From: Phlyctochytrium arcticum
Taxonomy: Eukaryota > Chytridiomycota > Chytridiomycetes > Chytridiales > Chytridiaceae
Direction of reading: 5' to 3'
NCBI GenBank assembly: GCA_025602905.1
Contig: JAHLKI010000012.1
Coordinates: forward strand, 372,001-436,000
DNA length: 64,000 nt
The notes beneath the pieces were generated by a model. That model did no database searches, was not told the DNA's origin, and saw only the letters and a list, made by a program, of their open reading frames with translations. A program made the position numbers and the translations under genes. Of the stretch, positions 36,132 to 46,093 are shown one piece after another; position 1 is the first letter of the stretch, and each line of letters begins with the position of its first letter.

Positions 36132-39100
36132 ATGTTACCTGCAGCCGTATACCTTCTGGTATTCTTGGCTTTTGGCACGCTCATTGCCCATGCAGCCATC
36201 AATGTCGATCAGCTGGGCGGATCTGGCATGGCTTTGCACCTGACGCCGTACCCGATATACCCGAAGGAAATGTCCTACAGAAATTTAGTCGAGAAGGGCA
36301 ACTTTGCTGAAGTAGTGGCTGGAGCCGAGATCAAGCAACAGGTGGGAAAATTCTTGGTTATTTGCTTGGTCATTCTTTTTTAAATAACATTCCCTCAGAT
36401 ACAATATGAATCCGGGGCCCGCTTATGGAACTCTGTTAGAGATTTTACTTTTGAAGCATGGGTCAAACCTGGTCCCAACGAGGGACGAACATGCTGTTGG
36501 CCGCTTCTGGAAACTTACAGTACGACCGACGCCAGTGCTCCCGCCTTTATTGTCAAAATTGGCGACGGCGGTATCCTGATCTTTACTACCCGCGGAGGCC
36601 TCACACCTGCCAACACCTGCTACACTGAAGAACGCTCCGTTGTCACTGACTGGTCGGCATTTGATGGCAAATGGCAGTAAGTATCGAAAAAAACCTGTGG
36701 CAACACGTGCCAAAATACCAACTCGTTCCTTTGATTATAGTCACATTGCTGTAACATTTGACTCCACCAATGGTCGAAAAATACTGTACGGAGACGGACA
36801 AGTACTCAAGAATTGGACATGCACTCCTGGCGAGATTGTCAAAGCCGAAGGCGGTTCATTCAACATCGGTTGGACCAAACGGTCTACACCGCCGGGTCCT
36901 TACGATGGCTACCTTGAGGAGGTCCGGGCATGGAATGTCACGCGCACCCAACCCGAAATTCAAGCTGCCATGTCCCATACCATCCGTGACCCCACCGATA
37001 TTGCCAAAATGATCTTCTACTACCCTATGGACAGCTTTGACCCTCTTCAGCCTTTTATGTTGAAGGACATGTCGCCGCTTGGCTTTGATATAAAGATGTC
37101 CAACATTGAACGTACTGCTCCAAAATTTGTTCCTTCGGGTGCCCCTATCTCGGGTGGACAGGTCTCATACCATTCATTGACGCGTGCCAGTGAAGCTCAC
37201 AATGGCCAACGTAAGTACTCCCCCACAGTTACCTTTTCTCAAGTTAACGATTCAAATTTTTCCATTGCAGTGGAGCTACCGCTCGTCAACAGTACTATCT
37301 CCACTGGCTTGACCATTACCATTACATCTTTTCCCAATTGTACTGCTCCCAACGCTATTCTTTCCACAGCAAATGGCGTAATTACGTCTGGCGGGGTAAC
37401 GACATTTCCGGCGGCCAACAAGCTCATCATCACTGCAGGAGCGGCAAGCGTTGGTACATCGTCTGAAGAAATGTGCTCCTTCAAGTATACCGTCTTTGAC
37501 GGAGTGACTACCACAACCGCCTATACAGTCAACCTGCTCCTGACCGTGAACCGGGCGCCGATTCCAGGTGACGCTGGTGGTGCCCTCTACTGTGACGGCG
37601 ATGACTTTGCCTACAACAAGGATTTTACGTTCAACCGTCCTCTATACGGAGAGTACACCATCGAGTTCTGGTCCTACCATTTCTACTCGGACGGTGCTGT
37701 CGCTACCCTGTTTTCCGTCGGCAACAATGAGATTGGCGTTCCGTACAGCGGCAACTGGTGCTTGGGCCAAACTGGGCGATGGAACCAGTCCGACTACTGT
37801 ATTGGTCGGTTCAAGTTTGACCAGTACACGGCATCTGGACGAGCAGAAATGTATAACTCTTGGAATCCGAATAACGATGATGGATTCCTATCATTGGACA
37901 TTAGCCCTTACTTTGAGCAGTGGAAGCATACCGCTATTGTATCCAAGTCGGACAAGCTGCAAATGTATTTGAACGGAAAGTTGCTTGGCGAAACGACCAA
38001 TCATCAGTTTTACGGCGCTCGAGACGGCTTTTACCTATGTCACTGGCCATTCTGGGGTGAATACCATTGGTACAAGGGTTTCATTGATGAGTTCCGTGTT
38101 TTCAACTACACCAAGTCACAACAACAGATTCAGTCCACGATGCATCGGACATTGACTGGTGGCGAAGACGGTCTGATTGCTTACTGGAACTTTGATGAAG
38201 TGCGGGACACGACCGCGATGGGTGCAGTACATGATCCAAAGACCAAAATCGTTGACAAATCCGTCAACAAGTTCCACTTGACTCCCGGAAGATGTGTTCC
38301 GAACGTACGACCACAGTGTCCCCTTGGGGACAAGCTGTGCTTGAAAACCGAAGTTCCGCAGACTCCTTGTTATGACGGCGATGGTACAACTCAGAATGCC
38401 AATCAACGGCCTGCCTTGTATGTCTCAAACGCACCCGTGGGAGGGTACTCTCAGCCGCTACTAGCAGGAGCTGGACAAAATGCCACATTCATTCTTGACG
38501 CGTTCGACCCGGATGGTGATGCGCTTTCCATCACAATTCTTGCCATTCCCGACCGAGGTGCATTCTACAAATCGAATGGAAGCAAGGTTGCTGTAGGTGA
38601 TTCATTTGTCAAGGGAACCGAGCTGCGCTTTTGGAATGAAGACAAGCTAGCGGGTGGTTATCCGGCTACGAAGTTTTCCTACCGCGTCAGTGACGGCAAA
38701 GATGCCGGAGCATTTACCGCCGCTGTTGATATTTACGTCAAATGTCCCAATGCCACATTCTTGGACTCGACTCAAAACCGTTGTGTCTCCTGTCCTTACG
38801 GAAGTTACATGATGACAACTGGGTTCGAAACCAAATGTCACAAATTTTCCAACTTTTTGTGGTCATCGCCGCTCGGTGTCATCATTGCACTTCTGACCAG
38901 TGCAGGTCTGGCAGCTGGTGCAGGAACAGCCGTCTTTGTTCTCGTCTATCGTAAAAGCAAAGTAGTTCGAGCTGCCAGTCCCGTATTCTGTTTGATGATT
39001 GTCGCCGGAGTCATCCTCGCCTTGATTGCCGTATTTTTCTATCTTGATATTCCTACCCCGGCCGCTTGCGTTCTTCAACCTTTGCTGGTATCCGTTGCGT

Positions 39101-40222
39101 TCACGCTATCCATTGGAAACTTGGTCATCAAAACTATGCGCGTCAACATTGTCTTCAATTATCCTCTTTTGGCTCGCCGGCTCAAGTGGGTCCTCAAGGA
39201 TGGATTCTTGATTGGCGTCTCAGTTTGCGCTGTTCTCTTTGACTTGATTATCCTGATCACTTGGTTTGTGGTGGATCGCCCACGGCCAACCATGCTTCGC
39301 GACGTTAACGAGGAACTCTACTGGGGATGTAACTCCTCTACCCCTGGCTTCAGCAACAAGGCGTCCGGTGCCCTCATCGCGTACAACGGCTTGATGTTGC
39401 TGGCTGGTATCTATTCGGCCTACAAAGTGCGCAATGTCAAGTCTGCATTCAACGAGTCTCAACACATTGTGCCATCCATTTACATCATTACGCTGGTCTC
39501 CATCATTCTGCTTCCCATGAACTACGCCGTCGAGCTCTTCACTTACAAAGTGCGCAGTCTCTTTGTTGCATTCCTGCTGATCGTCTGCAGTGTCTTTGTG
39601 CTCTTGCAAATGTTTGTTCCCAAAATTATGGCTGTTCGGTACAAAGGATCGGCTGGGGAGGACACTATGACGGGAATGGCAAATACCATGGATGCAGGAA
39701 AGATCTTACGCACCGCACCCGCTTCACCGACATCTGGCAACCAAAATCACCCACCTATGCCTGGAGAACGCCGCGTGGACAGTGTTGGTACTACCAGTAA
39801 TCAGGAGGAAGAAATGCAAACTTTGCAAAGCAGTCACATGAGTGTAAGTATTACAGGTCTTTTTGTCAAACGTGGTGCTAGCGCTGAATTTGACTGACTC
39901 CCTTTCTTTCCTTCTTGTTCAGATTACTTTGGTTGAAGTCCAGATTGGCGGTGGTTTTCTAAGTGGCTTTTCGGCCTATTCCGCGATTCTGCCTACTGGT
40001 AGTAACGCGATCATTCTGCGCAAGTACCGGCAAAATGTTGCATTTTACTTTTCCTACAACGCTTCGACGGTAGCCAAGGTGGGCGAGGAAATAGTAGGAT
40101 TCACCTCCGTGGACGGTCAGAAAATTAAGCTCAAGTTTGAGAAAACTGCTTCCCGAGACCAATGGTACGGTGCCTTGAGAGGCGGGGCAAAGAGTTCGCA
40201 GCAGCTGCTGCAAAAGAAATGA
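36132..40222 (+). CDS. Lectin-domain class C-like seven-helix receptor, copy 3
   Basis: Five exons, 36132-36341, 36399-36676, 36741-37210, 37271-39843 and 39923-40222, encode 1276 aa. Exon lengths of the two middle LamG exons (278 and 470 nt) are identical to copy 1. Domain order is the same: signal peptide (MLPAAVYLLVFLAFG), LamG, cadherin-like, LamG, cadherin-like, Cys-rich stalk, seven helices, polar tail and PH-like exon (VDGQKIKLKFEKTASRDQW). Many ectodomain cysteines and N-glycosylation sites (NCT, NST, NATF) are kept. Differences from copy 1 concentrate in the ectodomain and the cytoplasmic tail, whereas the helices are almost unchanged. This pattern would fit receptors with different ligands and the same signalling partner, but that is inference. 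Confidence 0.88.
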
Positions 40223-42666
40223 GGCAATGACGTGCAATACGACCTACAAACTTTATTTAGAGATATTTATCTATGACACTTTTCATAAGAAGAACCGAAT
40301 GAATGAATTCGTACACATATCAGCTTGTACGGACGTCCTCTTCTTCTAATTACCATTCCTCCAGTTATCGACTTGTTATGCATTGACTTCTCAAGACCTA
40401 CATGCTCCTTTTTGAATACAGTAGCCAGGGTGGAGCCGGAGTTTTACGAAGTGCCACTAACATGAACCAAGCTTGGTATGTAGACTACCTCTATCTCACA
40501 TCTAACTTCAAAACCAACGCCCCCAACTACCCGCATCCCGCGTGAGATGTACATTTGAATTTAGCGTTTCTTTTGTTAGGAAGAAGTGAATCAAGGAAAA
40601 GATTTCAGCACGAAATGTGAAGACTGTGGTTCAAAGTCGTACATCTGGACCTGATACACTTCGGACCACCCCCCTCTTCCCATTCCATATCATCCATAAA
40701 GCGCCAGGTCGACAGGAGTCACTGGCATCAGCTATATAATATAGCACAAAATTTTCTTGGTTAAAGTCCAGTACACCGACTACAGGCGCCACGTCTCTGG
40801 CACTGTTTTTCTCACGGGGTGTATCTCATGGAGACCTAAAAAATATCCATTGATAACCCACGGTAATTCAAAAACAATCAGGAAAAGGACCCAGTATACC
40901 AGAATCGTGCAGAAAATCTGGTTCTGGCCACTTCCGGTATCAATCACGTTTGCGCAGGTTCCTGGCCGTGGTTCACCCATGAAGGCCATCCCAAGAAGAC
41001 CTAAATGCCAGCCCACAGGCATCAAACATTATCCAGGAAGACACTACTATACCAGAATTGTGCAAGGAAATCCACGTCCGGGGTCCAGAGCGTATGTGTT
41101 TGTCCCGGATCATCGAAATACACTCTTCTCCCACGCGATCAATCTCAGGGAGAGGTAAAAACCATTCACTGGCAGCCCACAGTGATTCAAAAATTATCAA
41201 GGACAAAACCTAGTATATCGGAATCGTCCAAGAAATTCGTTTCTGGCCACGCCGGGTGTCCAGAGCGTATGTGCATGTACCTGGCCGCCGAAATGCAAGT
41301 CAAAACTGCGTTGAACATTTTTGCATTTTACGCGTACCTGCCATACATAGAGACTTGACAGAAATGCCCTTTTTGGTCGCGGAAGTCACCAATTGGGATT
41401 TTTAGCAACTCAAAACAGAATAAATGACCATGTCGCGGTGAGTGCTCGTCTGGCCCAGCTGGGCTGGCGGAGTTTGGTACATCTCCGTAGTCGGAGCATA
41501 TCGGAACTCGGAAAGTATCCGAACACCCACTATCCGCTGCAAGCAAATAAAATCTGTTATGCCCCTCTTTTCTGGACATTTAGTCCCACAATGGGTTTGT
41601 GGCCGCTTGTTTGGGTCACAATACGTCTACATTAAGGGTTAACTACATTTCTGGGGGGTTTCCCCATCCATTTTGTCTACATCGACGGGTCCTCGCGTCC
41701 AACTCAAGATGTCCTTTTCCAAATAACTTCGGCTCCGCGAGACAAAACCTATGGGCAACTTCAACCGATATCTCCAGGTGATTAAGACCACCAAAAGTTT
41801 CCACGAGCCCATTTTCCAGCTCTTGTAGCTCTCTGAAATGGAGCCTTGCTCTGGTCCATTGACACATGGGGCCTACGCATGATATTTTTGGTTTGACCTT
41901 CCGCCAGCCAATGCCTGAACCAATGCGGTCAACGACGTCCCTGGTGTTGCTGGAAAAGTGAAGTCTATATTTGTGCAAACATCCCGTTTTTGCGGGCGAG
42001 GACCGGCTCTTGCTTTCAAAATCTATATACACCTTGACTATGAGACTCAATTTGAAAAAAAAATTGCATCTGAGACTACCCTTCTAAACCGTCCGCCAGG
42101 TTTCGCATGGTACTGCAGATGATACTTCTCCATTTTCTCTTAAAAAACATGAAACCATTCTGGCAAATCATACCACTTCAATCATGTCATTATCTGTCTC
42201 GAAAGCTTTTTTGATTCCTTTCATTTTCCATCGCACCCCATCATCAAGGATGTATCGCCCGTTTGCAAGGTCTCAATCAGGGTCCGCAAAAGACTGTCAA
42301 ATGTCCATGTGACCGCACCGCCGGTTTGCGTTACACAGAGCGGACGTGGCGGTTTGAGTTTCTGCGCATAAATTCTTTCCATTAGCAGTCCGCCATTCGA
42401 CGCAACATATACCCAATCGAGAGTTTACGAGACAAAGGAAGCGTGAGGATCAAACAACTGACGCCAGAACGTGTCTGTCGAAAAAAACTGTGGAACTGGA
42501 GAAGATCTGGTGCTATACGGCTCGCGTAACCCGTCTTAGTCTATAGAACCTCTTGGCGCGTATTGATTTTGAAGAATCACCTTGGGAAGCGGGGGATTGG
42601 TGATCCGCGCAACAAACTACGTTCTTGTGGGCAGGGAGGTGATCCCAGATATTGGACGGGTCAGTC
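40223..42666. other. Gene-poor region of 2.4 kb with diverged tandem repeats
   Basis: No conserved protein is found on either strand. Between about 40760 and 41310 there are three to four diverged repeats (listed separately). From 41310 to 42660 I see no structure I can name. Frames of 60-135 codons occur but have no family resemblance, no splice pattern and no consistent start. Confidence 0.45.
40828..41310. repeat. Diverged tandem repeats of about 155 bp
   Basis: Three units begin at about 40828, 40980 and 41135. Shared words in order are GAGACCTAAA/GAGAGGTAAAA, CCATTGATAACCCAC/CCATTCACTGGCAGCCCAC, ATTCAAAAA..ATCA, GGA...CCAGTATACCAGAATCGTGCA, and TCTGGCCAC followed by CCGGG. Units 2 and 3 share TCCAGAGCGTATGTG. 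A partial unit may precede at about 40750. It is probably a decayed minisatellite or duplicated non-coding element. Confidence 0.55.
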
Positions 42667-43754
42667 ATGGAGGTAAGTGAGTGGTTACGAGGGTTGATAT
42701 GACCCATTGTTGATTCTTGGAATTACAGGGACTGACAAATAGTGAAAGTCTGGATGGGGCAATGTTTGAGGGAATGGAAAACGATGGTCTCAAGGTTGGT
42801 ATTGAGTTATGCTTTGATTTTGTTTTGTTCAACGCAAAAAGGGCTCATCAACTTTCGTAGGCGATGGCCATGTCATTTACTGTCATCATGTTGTCCGAGA
42901 TTGGTGACAAGACCTTTTTCATTGCCGCCATTCTTGCCATGTCACATCCGCGTCTTCTCGTTTTTGCGGCGGCTATATCCGCACTCGCAGTGATGACTGT
43001 CCTCTCGGCCTTTCTGGGCCACTTGGCCCCCATGCTGATATCAAAATCCGTCACACAGATTGGTGCCGCCCTCCTGTTTCTCGTGTTCGGGGTTCGAATG
43101 TTGCGGGACGGGTGGACCATGACGGGGAAAGAATGTCAGCAGGAACTCAAGGAGGTGGCCGCGGAACTGGACGAGAAGGAGTCGGCAGGGAAGGCCGAGG
43201 ATATGGAGGGAGGCGGGAAGCGAGGGCTGGGCGTTGGACAGACGGTGGGGGGACCAGCAGCCATGGCCCGGCGGGGAATGCAGGCGTTTGGCGGTTGTAT
43301 GCGTAGGGTCACATCTCCTGTGTTTGTGGAGGGTTTTGTCTTGACCTTTTTGGCCGAATGGGGTGACCGTAGCCAAATCGCCAGTAAGTAGTCCTAGCGG
43401 ATCATTTTGATTCTTATACCGTCATGCTGATATCAATCTTGTTCTTAGCTGTTGCTCTGGCTGGTGCCGAAGATTTTTGGTGGGTGTCAGTTGGATCCCT
43501 TTGTGGCCATGCCATCTGTTCTGCCGTTGCCGTCATTGGTGGACGCATGGTAAGTGAAGTGCCTTATTTTCCAATCTCGCTACTCCCCTAAAACCAAGAA
43601 CCCACAGCTTGCATCACGTATCAGTGTCAAAACAATAACATTGGCGGGAGGCGCCTTATTCATTTTGTTTGGCATCCTAGCTTTCAACGAAGCAACAGAT
43701 TTGAAAGAACGGGTCCGCAGTGGGGTTGGCTCGCGGTTTGCGACATCGAGATGA
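42667..43754 (+). CDS. GDT1: Gdt1/TMEM165 family cation transporter
   Basis: Five exons, 42667-42672, 42729-42794, 42861-43383, 43449-43549 and 43608-43754, encode 280 aa. The two family signatures are present: SEIGDKTFFIAAILAM in the first half and AEWGDRSQIATVALAG in the second, each with the E-x-G-D-[KR]-[ST] motif that binds Ca2+/Mn2+. About six helices are seen, with a long acidic/Gly-rich loop between the halves (EVAAELDEKESAGKAEDMEGG). Gdt1 carries Ca2+ and Mn2+ into the Golgi and supports glycosylation. The first coding exon is only ATG GAG. An in-frame stop lies upstream of it, so no longer start in that exon is possible. No cleavable signal peptide is obvious, which is unusual for the family, so an alternative 5' exon cannot be excluded. 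Confidence 0.88.
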
Positions 43755-43985
43755 TCGGAAGCACTAAATCCTCATTTTCTTATGTACATAAATTATACTA
43801 TTTGATGAAGCTCCTGCGAATGCGATATGATTCAGCAGAAGGTGGCGATATACATGGGGTTTAATATGAACAAAATGGGTGGTATCTAAATGGACGCTCC
43901 AGGACGTCAAGAATGGAGCAAGATGAGTGATGCAGAGAGGACTATGTACAATACTAGCAACTAGCGGAAACTTGGGTAATGCAAA

Positions 43986-44394
43986 CTAGTGAATATCAAC
44001 GACGCTCTTGTCCCCCAAAACTTCGCCCATCCGTCGTCCCTTTCGGAGCAAGAATTCGATGGTAGAGACATCCCGGGCCTCGACTGACGCGGCCTGCGTC
44101 CTGAACTGGGACGTGATGGCTTGTCTAAAGTGTGGGCGTGTTTCCTGGGACAAATCCGCCATTAGATTCTGGCTTGATGGTGTCTGTTCTTGTAACGAAT
44201 CAGAGACTCACCACGGGTTTGGTGCGGACCATTCGAAGTAGGTCCCGGTAGAGGTTCAAGACATCGCGCTGCAGACCCGTGCGTCGGCGGGGCGGATTTG
44301 ATGATGGGGATGCTGAAGCTGGTGATGAAGCTTGGGATAATGTAGAGTGGGCTGCTCTTGCCATCCTCCATATCGGCATTGTTCGTATTGTCAT
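43986..44394 (-). CDS. LYR-motif protein, SDHAF1-like
   Basis: Two exons on the minus strand, 44394-44212 and 44168-43986, encode 121 aa. The N-terminus is Arg-rich and Ser-rich (MTIRTMPIWRMARAAHS), like a mitochondrial presequence. The core GLQRDVLNLYRDLLRMVR contains the LYR tripeptide. After the 43-nt intron, RPHFRQAITSQFRTQA and STIEFLLRKGRRMGEVL match the RxxF and IEYLLRxGxRQL pattern of SDHAF1/Sdh6-type factors, which deliver Fe-S clusters to the succinate dehydrogenase iron-sulfur subunit. Other LYR assembly factors are possible. The intron is short and the junction (PV/NLMADL) is the least certain part. It diverges from the L7/L12 gene with about 200 bp between them. Confidence 0.75.
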
Positions 44395-44590
44395 TGTTGA
44401 GGGTTTCTCTTGAAGTTGTCCATCGAATTTCACGATGGCATTGCGTCGGAATCCGCTTACTTGATTGTGCGCAGCATGTCTCCATGGCAATAGCGATCTG
44501 TTGCCGACGACCGACCGACCAACGTTGAAATTGTCAAAAGACCACTAAGTGACCAACCAAGGCATTGAATCAACGTTACTTTCAACAACA

Positions 44591-45611
44591 ATGGTAGGTG
44601 CATTGGCAGGATCAGCGGGAGCGGAAGGCGGGCCAGGTTGGCATACTTCGACGCTTCGCCGAGATTGCACTTGGAGCGCGGGAATCTCTCTTTTTGTTTA
44701 TGTCTGTAGCCCGGCCACCTCAACTCTTTAACTAATGGTTTCCTATTGTAGATCTTTGCACGAACAGTTCAAAATGCCGTCCGGCCCATGTGCCGTCGTG
44801 CCATGTATGTATTAAAGCAGTGAGAGTCTTTTGGAGGGCGGAATGTGTGTCCAAGATCGCAATGAGTGGAGGGAAGGAGAGAGGAAGGCTCAGCGGATTT
44901 GGATTCGTCGTTGAAAGAGGTCGCAATTGTCATTAGAGATAACGGGTGGACTTTACGACCGTTTTGCGAAACGTTTGTGCGGAATTTATCAATAGAAGGA
45001 CCTCCCAAACGTTCCACATCATGGAACTAACTTTTTCCGTTTTGTAGTCTCCGCACCACACCATCCACTCCCTTCTCTGTCGCATCCCGATCCTTTGCCT
45101 CTACTCCATCCCCACACCAAGAGGCCGCTCAACAAAAGATAGATCCCAAGGTTGCCCAAATCGTTGATCAAATCGCCACACTCACCCTCCTCGAGACCTC
45201 CTCCCTGGTATCAGCCCTCAAAACACGACTCAACATCCAGGACATTACCATGCCCGTTGCTGCTGCTGCCGCCCCGGCAGCTGGAGGGGCTGCTGCTGCA
45301 CCCGCCGCCGAAGAAAAGCCAGCTGAAAAGACTGAGTTCAAGGTCAAGCTGGAAAAGTTTGACGCAACCTCCAAAGCCAAAATCATCAAGGAGATCAAGG
45401 GCATGTTGCCCGGAGCTACGCTGGTGGAGGTAAGAGCCTGGATCTTTCCTTTTGTGTCTTCGTATGAATGCTCATTTGTCAATATGTGATCCAGGCCAAG
45501 AAGTTTGTGGAGAGTGTACCAAAGGTCATCAAAGATATGGCTAGCAAGGAAGAGGCCGAGAAGATCAAAAAGACGCTGGAGGCCTTGGGTGCCACTGTCA
45601 TTCTGGAATAA
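44591..45611 (+). CDS. MRPL12: Mitochondrial ribosomal protein L7/L12 (bL12m)
   Basis: Four exons, 44591-44593 (the start codon alone), 44752-44804, 45048-45429 and 45495-45611, encode 184 aa. The presequence is Arg-rich ([19 protein letters not shown]...). The N-terminal dimerisation domain is [27 protein letters not shown] (written here across a helix of about residues 68-94). A hinge of Ala and Pro follows. The C-terminal domain is [20 protein letters not shown] ... [20 protein letters not shown], ending VILE. bL12m forms the mitoribosomal stalk that recruits elongation factors, including the EF-Tu encoded in this window. The exon consisting of ATG only is inferred: it is followed by a perfect GTAGGT donor and phase fits. 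Confidence 0.92.
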
Positions 45612-46093
45612 GCACCAACCACCCCGAATCCCACTCACACGTCCCACCGTCCATCCTCCCTCTGGCATCTGCATTCACTTTCCACTCTGATATCCCCTAG
45701 CTAGATCTGGCCCATTTTCATTCATCTCTACCAGTAATTTGTAATTTCAAGCACCATTTTCTATTTAAAATCTTCCAGAATGGCTGATTACGAGTCGTCG
45801 AGTACGAGACGATGTCACGTGTGGGAGCTGAGTTTGGGAATTTGGCGCAGGTTTGTCACTTTTTGGCAGGTCCGAAAGCTGGAACACCCTTCACCTCCCA
45901 ATTCCTGCGCGTCGCTGCCATATCCATTTCCTTTCCGCGCGACAACGACGGGCATCGCCGGACGGACGTTACGGGCTCATCAGGGTAGCTAGTATTGGCA
46001 TTCACCTCCCTAGGTTGCTTGTGCTTTGCGCCCCGTCTCTTAGAGCATACTTTTCCATCTCGTTTCGGGTCTTTGGGTCGTTGCTCTTGAGCA
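45612..46093. other. Intergenic region between MRPL12 and the disordered-protein gene
   Basis: The interval is about 480 bp, with pyrimidine-rich 3' flank and promoter sequence. Nothing else is recognised. Confidence 0.5.

Noticed and set aside
40757..41160. Open frame of 133 codons through the 155-bp repeats
   Set aside because: Repeat units differ by indels that are not multiples of three, so no repeated protein is coded; the frame is chance.
41400..42660. Possible pseudogene between the repeats and GDT1
   Set aside because: I compared fragments on both strands with families known to me and found no match; the frames are short and broken, so nothing is claimed.
45168..45674. Minus-strand frame of 168 codons across MRPL12
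   Set aside because: It is antisense to well-conserved L7/L12 exons and crosses their intron without splice signals.
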